From the NCBI GenBank assembly GCA_030550075.1, contig JAUQQB010000128.1, positions 1 through 7,711 on the forward strand: a DNA stretch of 7,711 nt, given 5' to 3'. The notes beneath the pieces are model-generated. The model was not told where the DNA came from and ran no database searches. It saw nothing but the letters and a program-made list of their open reading frames with translations. The position numbers and the translations under genes were made by a program. Every line of letters begins with the position of its first letter. Within the stretch, counting starts at the first letter, position 1. This document shows positions 1-4,737 of this stretch, one piece after another. The DNA is from Chloroflexota bacterium. Its GTDB lineage: Bacteria; Chloroflexota; Anaerolineae; Thermoflexales; Thermoflexaceae.

Positions 1-126
1 TAAGTCCTATTCAATTCTGAACGGTAGGAAAGCCCTGAGAGGGAAATCAACATTCACGTCAGGCTTGACTTTACTTCCATCCGGGCTGGTTTGTTCAGTC
101 GCCCCAAAGTGTAGAGGAAGGTTAAG

Positions 127-155
127 TTGTCAGGGGGATGTAATGAGGATATAAT
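127..155 (+). promoter_or_regulatory. Sigma-70 type promoter of tRNA-Pro
   Basis: A -35 box TTGTCA (127-132) is separated by exactly 17 bases from a perfect -10 box TATAAT (150-155). Transcription should start near 161-163, only about 4-6 bases before the mature tRNA 5' end at 167. The 5' leader to be removed by RNase P would then be extremely short. The position just upstream of a clear tRNA gene makes this the most convincing promoter of the window. Confidence 0.85.
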
Positions 156-166
156 CTGTGTAAGGA

Positions 167-241
167 CGGGGCGTGGCGCAGCCAGGTTAGCGCGCGTGGA
201 TCGGGACCACGAGGTCGGCGGTTCAAATCCGCCCGCCCCGA
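167..241 (+). tRNA. tRNA-Pro (anticodon CGG)
   Basis: This is a complete cloverleaf. The acceptor stem CGGGGCG (167-173) pairs with CGCCCCG (234-240) and A241 is the discriminator. The D-stem is GCGC/GCGC (176-179 with 190-193) and holds GG in the loop. The anticodon stem CGTGG/CCACG (195-199 with 207-211) encloses the loop ATCGGGA, whose anticodon CGG (202-204) reads the proline codon CCG. The T-stem GGCGG/CCGCC (217-221 with 229-233) encloses TTCAAAT. The CGGGGCG 5' end and A discriminator are typical of bacterial tRNA-Pro. The 3' CCA is not encoded (bases 242-243 are CA), so it must be added after transcription. The gene stands alone between its own promoter and terminator. Confidence 0.95.
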
Positions 242-245
242 CAGG

Positions 246-287
246 GCCGGCGGAAGGAGCCCTTCTCCTTCCGCCGGCTTTTATTTT
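246..287 (+). terminator. Rho-independent terminator of tRNA-Pro
   Basis: A perfect 14-bp stem (246-259 with 265-278, beginning GCCGGCGG) encloses the five-base loop CCCTT and is followed by TTTTATTTT. It begins four bases after the discriminator base of the tRNA, so the transcript is a compact single-gene unit. Confidence 0.92.
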
Positions 288-294
288 AGGAGGG

Positions 295-343
295 GTTTTT
301 GAGCCAGGCAGGCGGCCTTCAGTCACCTGCCTGGCTTAAAAAC
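295..343. repeat. 18-bp inverted repeat with T-tract before and A-tract after
   Basis: Bases 295-312 (starting GTTTTTGAGCC) pair with 326-343 (ending GGCTTAAAAAC) over 18 bp with one G-T wobble, around a 13-base loop. The T-run lies 5' of the GC core and the A-run lies 3' on both strands. The U-tract of an intrinsic terminator is therefore missing in either direction. It lies in the convergent zone between the + strand tRNA unit and the minus-strand genes that end at 453. It may be a stable RNA-end hairpin for the minus-strand operon, or a small palindromic element. Confidence 0.6.
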
Positions 344-452
344 AACATAAAAATTTCTCCTCCAGCGGCCGAACTTCGGAAAGCCGTAGCCCTTTGGGAA
401 TTTGGGTGGGGATTTTACACTATGAAGCCTATGAGGCGTTCCCTGATGGGAT

Positions 453-707
453 TCACCGGCCCGGTTTCCCACGGCGCTCCAGAGCACGCAACGCCAGCCA
501 CGCGCCTACCAGCACACCCAGCGCGAGATAGAGCCATGGGCTTTCCAGGAAGCGCATCCAGGTCATCGCTGCCCCTGGGGATGTCCCGGAAGGAGCGCCT
601 ACAGCTGGGATGAACACCTGATAAGGCGAAGGAGCGGGGGTTGGAGGAGGCGGTGTCGTCGCCTCCAATCCACTGACAATCCCGAAAAGCAAATGCTTGA
701 GAAACAC
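453..707 (-). CDS. Small proline-rich membrane protein, unknown function
   Basis: This encodes 84 residues from a GTG start at 707-705. An AGGAG sequence ends eight bases before it, which supports this start over the alternative frames. The protein has a short hydrophobic N-terminus (residues 2-13), a proline/threonine-rich segment (TTPPPPTPAPSP, about 17-28), then one clear membrane helix (LYLALGVLVGAWLALRAL, about 58-75) ended by a positively charged tail (ERRGKPGR). The positive tail favours a cytoplasmic C-terminus. The gene starts 21 bases after the stop of the PRC-barrel gene and is probably co-transcribed with it. I recognise no family. The Shine-Dalgarno site, the membrane helix and the operon spacing argue that it is real, but it is short and could be a chance reading frame. 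Confidence 0.6.
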   Translation of the reverse strand: MFLKHLLFGIVSGLEATTPPPPTPAPSPYQVFIPAVGAPSGTSPGAAMTWMRFLESPWLYLALGVLVGAWLALRALERRGKPGR

Positions 708-728
708 TCCGTGTTCTCCTGAAAGAAA

Positions 729-980
729 TTACCGCCACACAAAACGAGGCAGACGTTCAATCTCTTCGCGGCGAACCCGCAGGCGGATCCCCTCGCCGTC
801 CACCCTCTCCATATAGGCGATCGGGATGCTGATCTCCTGATAGAGAATCACTGGCTCCCGCCAGACCAGATGTGTCGGATGTCCGGTTTCCGGATCCACC
901 AGCACCTCCGCCACGGTGCCGAGCACACCATCCGGACAGATCAGAGATTTCCCAGCGAGCTCATGAGCGGCTTCCGTCAT
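729..980 (-). CDS. PRC-barrel-like domain protein
   Basis: This encodes 83 residues. The start at 980 (MTEAAHELAG) is chosen because AGGAGG lies seven bases upstream; a longer in-frame start at 1070 has no comparable site. The pattern 'GKSLICPDGVLGTVAEVLVDPETGHPTHLVWREP', then an alternating beta-strand section and a charged C-terminus (RVRREEIERLP), fits a PRC-barrel. This is a small beta-barrel found in the photosynthetic reaction centre H subunit, in the RimM C-terminal domain and in many stand-alone bacterial proteins. Stand-alone members are usually of unknown role; some are linked to stress or RNA metabolism. It is the first gene of a probable two-gene unit with the small membrane protein downstream. 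The fold is a pattern match by eye, and nothing in the sequence gives a substrate or partner. Confidence 0.7.
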   Translation of the reverse strand: MTEAAHELAGKSLICPDGVLGTVAEVLVDPETGHPTHLVWREPVILYQEISIPIAYMERVDGEGIRLRVRREEIERLPRFVWR

Positions 981-1153
981 ATCTGAACCTCCTGATTCCA
1001 CCGTCCGCTCACAGGGAAGCCTATAACGACTGAAACCCTGCCATTGGCTCCCCACTTCAAGCAATAGCATGTTAATGCCGCTCTGGGCCCGCCTTCGTGG
1101 CCATTCGGTGAAGGTCCCGTGAGGCTTTAGTGAACAGTTCGCGCTTCCCCTCC

Positions 1154-1196
1154 CCTATATATGGTGATTTAAGAATCATATTCCCCCATATATAGG
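1154..1196. repeat. AT-rich inverted repeat CCTATATATGG / CCATATATAGG
   Basis: Two perfect 11-base arms (1154-1164 and 1186-1196) flank a 21-base centre that holds a smaller dyad, GATT-TAAG-AATC (1166-1177). The arms belong to the same sequence family as two 19-base elements in the origin-like spacer (2879-2897 and 3068-3086). The site lies 174 bases upstream of the PRC-barrel start and 174 bases downstream of the dehydrogenase stop. It could be an operator for a dimeric protein; no regulator gene is nearby. Confidence 0.6.
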
Positions 1197-1214
1197 AGTA
1201 AAGGACTGAGGGCA

Positions 1215-1260
1215 CCAGGGGCAGGTGGGGGCCGCTGCAGGCAGCCCCACCTGCCCCTGG
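1215..1260 (-). terminator. Very stable 16-bp hairpin, possible terminator
   Basis: The arm CCAGGGGCAGGTGGGG (1215-1230) is perfectly complementary to 1245-1260, with a 14-base loop. It lies 110 bases after the stop of the dehydrogenase, so it could end that transcript. Reading the minus strand, the sequence after the stem is only mildly T-rich (TCCTTTACTCC, about 15 bases on), so a classical U-tract is absent. It may instead protect an RNA 3' end or be a palindromic repeat. Confidence 0.5.
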
Positions 1261-1369
1261 AAGCCTCCCCGCAATGCGTGGCACTTCTTTCATAGTGAAG
1301 GGGGAGTGTCCCAATGTGTGGGATGCTGTGGATCCCCGTGGGGGTTTGGAGATGAAAATGGGTTCAGGG

Positions 1370-2392
1370 TTAATATCCTCGCACCTTATCCACAACGTTC
1401 CATAGCAGTTCGCCCCGCATGTAACGGTCAAGGTTCTCTTCGAAGATCTGTGCGGCCCGCGCATCATAATGGGGGGTGAATCCAGACACATGCGGACTGA
1501 TTAACACGTTGGGCAATCGCCAGAGGGGGTGATCTGAAGGCAATGGCTCTTGCTCAAAGACATCCAGCGCGGCTCCGGCGATCCAGCCCTCCTGAAGTGC
1601 CCGCACCAGCGCCTCCTCCCGACAGATCGGACCGCGGGCAATGTTAACCAGGAAGGCGTTTCGTTTCATCGCCCGGAGGGCCGCTTCATCAAACATCCCC
1701 CGGGTCTCCGATGTCAGAGGGACGGCGATCACTACCACATCGCTCTCGGATAGCATCGCATGGAGCTCGGCGGGCGTGTAATAGCGATCCGGCAAGGTTC
1801 CTTCTGGATCCCCAGTGCCAGGGAAGACGAACCCGCGATCCCGGCGATCTTCCCCCCGTTGTATGGCCAGCACTCGCATGCCGAATGCCTTCGCCAAGCG
1901 CGCGACTTGGCGCCCGATGCTTCCATAGCCCACAATACCAATGGTTTTACCCCAGAGCTCCTCCGGGACGAATAGGGGCCAGCGCTCCCGATCCGGGGGC
2001 CATTGGGCGCGAGATTGCCATTCGAGCATTCGGGGGATCCGGTGAAACCATGCCAGCATCATGGCAAATACATACTCGGCCATATTAATCGCGTGCACCC
2101 CGCTGGCCGTAGTGAATACCACCTCGCTCCAGAAGAGCGGATGCTCCAGCACATGATCTGCACCGGCGGAATGCAATTGCACCCATCGCAGACCAGGCAC
2201 CCACTCCGGTGGAGGGAGCGTGCCGAAGGTATAGAGGATCTCGACCTCGCGCCAGATCTCATGAGGGATCTTCTCTGGGTGTCGCGTGGGATGAAGTTCA
2301 AACCGTAGCATCGGCCAGTGGGCCTGCCATCGGGCGATCCACTCCGGATCAAACCGAGCCGTGATCAGAACCCGGCGCGTTTTTCCTTCCAT
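1370..2392 (-). CDS. D-2-hydroxyacid dehydrogenase
   Basis: This encodes 340 residues. The start at 2392 (MEGKTRRVLI) follows AAGGAGGAG at good distance; an upstream in-frame extension to 2623 has no such site and reads as low-quality sequence. It is a cytosolic NAD(P)-dependent oxidoreductase of the family that includes glyoxylate/hydroxypyruvate reductases and phosphoglycerate dehydrogenase. The substrate part holds QLHSAGADHVL (72-82) and NMAEYVFAMML (103-113). The Rossmann motif GYGSIG is at 155-160. The catalytic triad is visible as R253 in NIARG, E282 in DVFEQEP and H301 in SPHVSG. At the end of the second nucleotide-binding strand the sequence is AIQRG, with arginine rather than the acidic residue that favours NAD, so NADPH preference is plausible. 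Family length is usual. The exact substrate cannot be read from sequence, and I see no operon partner. Confidence 0.92.
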   Translation of the reverse strand: MEGKTRRVLITARFDPEWIARWQAHWPMLRFELHPTRHPEKIPHEIWREVEILYTFGTLPPPEWVPGLRWVQLHSAGADHVLEHPLFWSEVVFTTASGVHAINMAEYVFAMMLAWFHRIPRMLEWQSRAQWPPDRERWPLFVPEELWGKTIGIVGYGSIGRQVARLAKAFGMRVLAIQRGEDRRDRGFVFPGTGDPEGTLPDRYYTPAELHAMLSESDVVVIAVPLTSETRGMFDEAALRAMKRNAFLVNIARGPICREEALVRALQEGWIAGAALDVFEQEPLPSDHPLWRLPNVLISPHVSGFTPHYDARAAQIFEENLDRYMRGELLWNVVDKVRGY

Positions 2393-2460
2393 GATGAGCT
2401 CCTCCTTGCTGGAATTCAATGATCGGGTCTTTGGAGAGCAGTATTTTGTAGTAGAAGAAC

Positions 2461-2489
2461 GGATTAGTTCGGCGTGCTCAGGTGGACAA
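2461..2489 (-). promoter_or_regulatory. Possible promoter of the dehydrogenase
   Basis: Reading the minus strand, TTGTCC (2489-2484) and TAATCC (2466-2461) are 17 bases apart. Transcription would start about 65 bases before the dehydrogenase start codon. The -10 box is only a moderate match, so this is a weak call. Confidence 0.35.
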
Positions 2490-2490
2490 G

Positions 2491-2527
2491 TTCCTTTTCC
2501 CTTTCTTCCTCTTTCTCCTCCCTTCCT
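2491..2527. other. 37-base uninterrupted polypyrimidine/polypurine tract
   Basis: All 37 bases on the + strand are C or T, bounded by G at 2490 and 2528. The minus strand is purine-only and contains several GGAGG/AGGAA runs. It sits between the dehydrogenase promoter candidate and the DnaA-box cluster. Such tracts can form triplex or easily melted DNA; whether this one does is unknown. Confidence 0.7.
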
Positions 2528-2813
2528 GCAGCCATTGGCCGTGGGGATGGAAAAAGAGATCAGAGGTCTAGACGGGCACCAAAGGCAGCCTGTCCAGCCC
2601 TCAATAGTCCTCGAAGGGAGCAATCTGTGATTTACTGAATTTTATCCCCCTTCTCCATGGAATCCATGGATCGTAACCGTCATAGATCTTGTGGATTGTG
2701 GAGATTCCAGGATCATGCTCCCTCTCAGGTCCAAGATATGCGGGTACCGGGAGGATCAGCCCCAGATCTCAGCAAGGATTCCCCGGGATGTTCTGTCCTT
2801 GCAGAGGGTGGGT

Positions 2814-2870
2814 TGTGGAAAATCTGTTAAATAGGGGGCGATGTGGAAAACTCATGGAAATTGTGGAAAA
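2814..2870 (-). other. Left DnaA-box array (three exact boxes)
   Basis: Three exact copies of TGTGGAAAA (minus-strand TTTTCCACA) start at 2814, 2842 and 2862, all in the same orientation. The last two also share the following bases CTC and are 20 bases apart, about two helical turns. The short AT-rich run AATCTGTTAAATAG (2821-2834) between the first two boxes is the best local candidate for an unwinding site, though it is small. Confidence 0.7.
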
Positions 2871-2878
2871 CTCCCTTG

Positions 2879-2897
2879 CCCCTAGATATGGGGGATT
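2879..2897. repeat. Left arm of a 19-base inverted repeat in the origin-like region
   Basis: CCCCTAGATATGGGGGATT is repeated in inverted orientation at 3068-3086 with one difference in 19. The two arms bracket the central DnaA boxes. Each arm is itself a near palindrome (CCCC...GGGG around TAGATATG). Confidence 0.7.
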
Positions 2898-2921
2898 GAA
2901 CCAATAACCGGTATAGAAGGC

Positions 2922-3011
2922 TGTGGAAAGTGGGGAAAGTGGGACTCTCCTGTGGACAAGTTATCCCCAATCTGACCTTCTTTTCCACAGGTTTCACGCT
3001 AGTTTTCCCCA
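2922..3011. other. Central DnaA-box group with converging orientation
   Basis: Boxes occur at 2922-2930 (minus, TGTGGAAAG), 2951-2959 (minus, TGTGGACAA), 2961-2969 (plus, TTATCCCCA), 2981-2989 (plus, exact TTTTCCACA) and 3003-3011 (plus, TTTTCCCCA). The second and third form a back-to-back pair, TGTGGACAAGTTATCCCCA, resembling the paired DnaA boxes of many origins. Steps of 20 and 22 bases on the right keep boxes on roughly the same helix face. Confidence 0.6.
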
Positions 3012-3040
3012 GCTCGGGATCCGCGGACCACATCTGGAGG

Positions 3041-3063
3041 GCCGATATCCTGGGGATATCGGC
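3041..3063. repeat. Perfect 10-bp palindrome GCCGATATCC-TGG-GGATATCGGC
   Basis: Two perfect ten-base arms (3041-3050 and 3054-3063) are separated by TGG. It lies between the central DnaA boxes and the right arm of the long inverted repeat. It has no T-tract, and the symmetry suggests a protein dimer site rather than a terminator. Confidence 0.65.
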
Positions 3064-3067
3064 GCAT

Positions 3068-3086
3068 AATCCCCCATATCTGGGGG
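3068..3086. repeat. Right arm of the 19-base inverted repeat
   Basis: AATCCCCCATATCTGGGGG is the reverse complement of 2879-2897 with one substitution. It lies eleven bases before the rightmost exact DnaA box (3098-3106), much as the left arm lies eight bases after the box at 2862-2870. The box and repeat arm are thus mirrored as a unit. Confidence 0.7.
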
Positions 3087-3097
3087 GTTCTTTGCCG

Positions 3098-3118
3098 TTT
3101 TCCACAATCCGTGGAAAT
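3098..3118. other. Right DnaA boxes (facing pair)
   Basis: An exact plus-strand TTTTCCACA (3098-3106) is followed after three bases by CGTGGAAAT (3110-3118), a minus-strand near match. Together they form a dyad TTTCCACAATCCGTGGAAA (3099-3117). Confidence 0.6.
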
Positions 3119-3144
3119 CTGGGAGATAGGGTTTCACAGCGATA

Positions 3145-3179
3145 GATGGGGTGGCGTGCCTTGAGTGCGCCACCCCATC
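3145..3179 (-). terminator. 12-bp hairpin after trpB2, possible transcript end
   Basis: GATGGGGTGGCG (3145-3156) pairs perfectly with 3168-3179 around an 11-base loop, 35 bases after the trpB2 stop. No T-tract follows on the minus strand (TATCGCTGTGAAACC), so it is not a classical intrinsic terminator. It may mark the end of the trp transcript or insulate the origin-like region from transcription coming from trpB2. Confidence 0.5.
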
Positions 3180-3213
3180 CAAGCGATATTCTGAAATGCG
3201 TCGGGGACTGGTC

Positions 3214-4587
3214 TCAGGCGACAGTGCCAACGGATGGGAGCGAGGCCAGCGCGCGGGCGACCTCTTCGGCCGGGTATTCATAATCCGCGAGCTCCCCGCG
3301 CAGATACTGATCGTAGGCTGCCAGGTCGAAGTGCCCGTGTCCGCTGAGGTTGAACAGGATGACCCGGGACACGCCTTCCTCTTTGGCACGGAGAGCCTCG
3401 TCGATCGCTGCCCGGATGGCATGAGCCGACTCGGGGGCAGGGACGATCCCTTCGGCTTGGGCAAAGAGCACAGCGGCCTCAAAGACCCTGGTCTGAGGAT
3501 AAGCCACGGCCTCCAGGTGCCCCTTCTCGTAAAGAGCGCACAGGATAGGGGCCATCCCGTGATAGCGCAAGCCTCCCGCGTGGATCGGAGCTGGGATAAA
3601 GGTATGGCCCAGTGTATACATCTTGAGCAGAGGAGTGGTGCGAACCGTATCACCGTAATCATAGGCATAAACGCCTTTGGTCAGGCTGGGAGCCGCAGTG
3701 GGCTCAACCGCGATAAATCGCGTCGGCCGCCCCTCTACCAGCCGATCCCGCATGAAAGGCAGCGCCAGACCAGCATAATTGCTGCCTCCGCCCACACAGC
3801 CAATCACGAGGTCCGGGTATTCCCCGGTCAACTCCATCTGCTTCTTCGCTTCCAGGCCGACCACGGTCTGGTGCAACAGGACATGGTTGAGGACGCTGCC
3901 CAGGCTATACTTCAGTCGTCCACCGCTGGTGGCCGCTGCCTCTACCGCCTCGCTGATAGCGATTCCCAGGGAGCCGGGGGAATCTGGATGCTCCGCCAGC
4001 ACCTTGCGGCCGGCGGCGGTCTCCGGGCTCGGGCTGGGGATCACCCGGGCGCCGAAGGTTTCCATGAGGATGCGACGATAGGGCTTTTGCTGGTAGCTAA
4101 CCTTAACCATGAAGACAGTGCATTCCAGGTCGAAGAAGCGGCAGGCCATGGCCAGGGCGCTGCCCCACTGCCCGGCGCCGGTCTCCGTGGTCAGGCCCTG
4201 CACGCCTTCCTGTTTGTTGTAGAACGCCTGGGCCAGGGCGGTATTGAGCTTATGGCTTCCGGCTGGGCTCACGCCCTCATACTTGTAATAGATGTGCGCA
4301 GGGGTATCCAGCATCCTCTCCAGCCGGCGAGCCCGGATGAGCGGGGTGGGCCGGTAGAGCCGGTAGATCTCCCGAACCGGCTCTGGGATCTCGATCTCCC
4401 GCTCCCGGCTGACTTCCTGCTGGATCAGGGCCATCGGGAAGAGCGGAGCCAGATCATCCGGCCCAATGGGCTGGCCAGTGGCCGGGTGAAGCACCGGTGG
4501 CAGCCCAAAGGGGAGATCCGCCAGGATGTTGTAATATGCCTTTGGGATGTCCTCCTCAGAAAGCAGGAATCGCGTTCGATCGCTCAT
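3214..4587 (-). CDS. trpB2: TrpB2-type tryptophan synthase beta-like enzyme
   Basis: This encodes 457 residues, longer than the ~400 of classical TrpB. The start at 4587 has AGGAGGTGA six bases upstream. It is a PLP enzyme that joins indole to serine or a serine derivative to form tryptophan in the cytosol. The PLP lysine is K113 in GSHKLN, TETGAGQWG is at 134-142, the phosphate-binding GGGSN at 266-270, PESAHA at 385-390, and NLSGHGHFD at 413-421. ETGAGQWG (instead of ETGAGQHG) and SGHGHFD with the long N-terminus are hallmarks of the TrpB2 subgroup, common in archaea and thermophiles, which works without tight TrpA binding and is thought to salvage free indole. No trpA is present here. It lies 150 bases after trpS on the same strand with no clear terminator between, so read-through from the T-box promoter is likely. 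A separate promoter was not found. Confidence 0.93.
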   Translation of the reverse strand: MSDRTRFLLSEEDIPKAYYNILADLPFGLPPVLHPATGQPIGPDDLAPLFPMALIQQEVSREREIEIPEPVREIYRLYRPTPLIRARRLERMLDTPAHIYYKYEGVSPAGSHKLNTALAQAFYNKQEGVQGLTTETGAGQWGSALAMACRFFDLECTVFMVKVSYQQKPYRRILMETFGARVIPSPSPETAAGRKVLAEHPDSPGSLGIAISEAVEAAATSGGRLKYSLGSVLNHVLLHQTVVGLEAKKQMELTGEYPDLVIGCVGGGSNYAGLALPFMRDRLVEGRPTRFIAVEPTAAPSLTKGVYAYDYGDTVRTTPLLKMYTLGHTFIPAPIHAGGLRYHGMAPILCALYEKGHLEAVAYPQTRVFEAAVLFAQAEGIVPAPESAHAIRAAIDEALRAKEEGVSRVILFNLSGHGHFDLAAYDQYLRGELADYEYPAEEVARALASLPSVGTVA

Positions 4588-4737
4588 GATTCACCTCCTC
4601 AGAGTTGGTCTTCCTTCTTATGGCCATTCAGGCTCATCGGGAGGCCTAATCGTCAAGGGGCTCGCCCTCCTAAAGCGCCCATATAATGCGAGGCTCCCGC
4701 TGAGCCCTTTTTTCGCTCGCCGAGAGGCTCACCCTCT

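Larger units (their letters stand above)
981..1369. other. Gene-free spacer with an AT dyad and a strong hairpin
   Basis: This 389-base stretch lies between two minus-strand genes. I see no convincing coding frame in it; the frames that cross it overlap the dehydrogenase end and have no ribosome site or recognisable motif. It holds an inverted repeat at 1154-1196 and a 16-bp hairpin at 1215-1260, both listed separately. I found no convincing -35/-10 pair for the PRC-barrel gene here. Confidence 0.6.
2642..3118. other. Candidate replication origin (DnaA-box cluster)
   Basis: Within the 820-base gene-free stretch 2393-3213, at least twelve nonamers match or nearly match a DnaA box. Five are exact TTTTCCACA, three on the minus strand (2814-2822, 2842-2850, 2862-2870) and two on the plus strand (2981-2989, 3098-3106). 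Near matches lie at 2690-2698, 2697-2705, 2922-2930, 2951-2959, 2961-2969, 3003-3011 and 3110-3118. TTATCCACA is the general bacterial box, and TTTTCCACA is the form known from cyanobacteria. Density and long inverted repeats fit an oriC. Against this, no dnaA, dnaN, gyrB or rpmH is in the window, genes on both sides run in the same direction, and no long AT-rich unwinding element stands out. It could instead be a DnaA-titration or regulatory locus. Confidence 0.65.

Noticed and set aside
1..126. Possible gene remnant or promoter before the tRNA unit
   Set aside because: No conserved motif or coding pattern is seen. TTGACT at 65-70 has no matching -10 at the right distance.
217..241. Attachment site for an integrated element at the tRNA 3' end
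   Set aside because: No second copy of the tRNA 3' end and no integrase gene is visible in the window.
415..738. Alternative 107-codon minus frame overlapping the small membrane protein
   Set aside because: It has no ribosome site at its start and no hydrophobic or domain pattern; it also overlaps the PRC-barrel stop region. The 84-residue frame fits better.
981..1070. Longer start for the PRC-barrel protein at 1070
   Set aside because: AGGAGG sits directly before the ATG at 980 and the conserved-looking sequence begins there.
2393..2623. N-terminal extension of the dehydrogenase to 2623
   Set aside because: The extension lacks a ribosome site, reads as non-homologous sequence through the polypurine tract, and the ATG at 2392 has a good AAGGAGG upstream.
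2642..3118. Reading the repeated TGTGGAAAA units as a CRISPR or iteron plasmid origin
   Set aside because: Repeats are only 9 bases, irregularly spaced and in both orientations, with no rep or cas gene. They fit DnaA boxes better.
2689..3145. Short frames of about 70-90 codons on both strands in the origin-like spacer
   Set aside because: They run through palindromes and DnaA boxes, have no ribosome sites and no protein-like composition.
3151..4686. A 511-codon open frame on the + strand across trpB2
   Set aside because: It is antisense to a clear TrpB2 with all PLP motifs and a strong ribosome site. The + strand product shows no recognisable domain.
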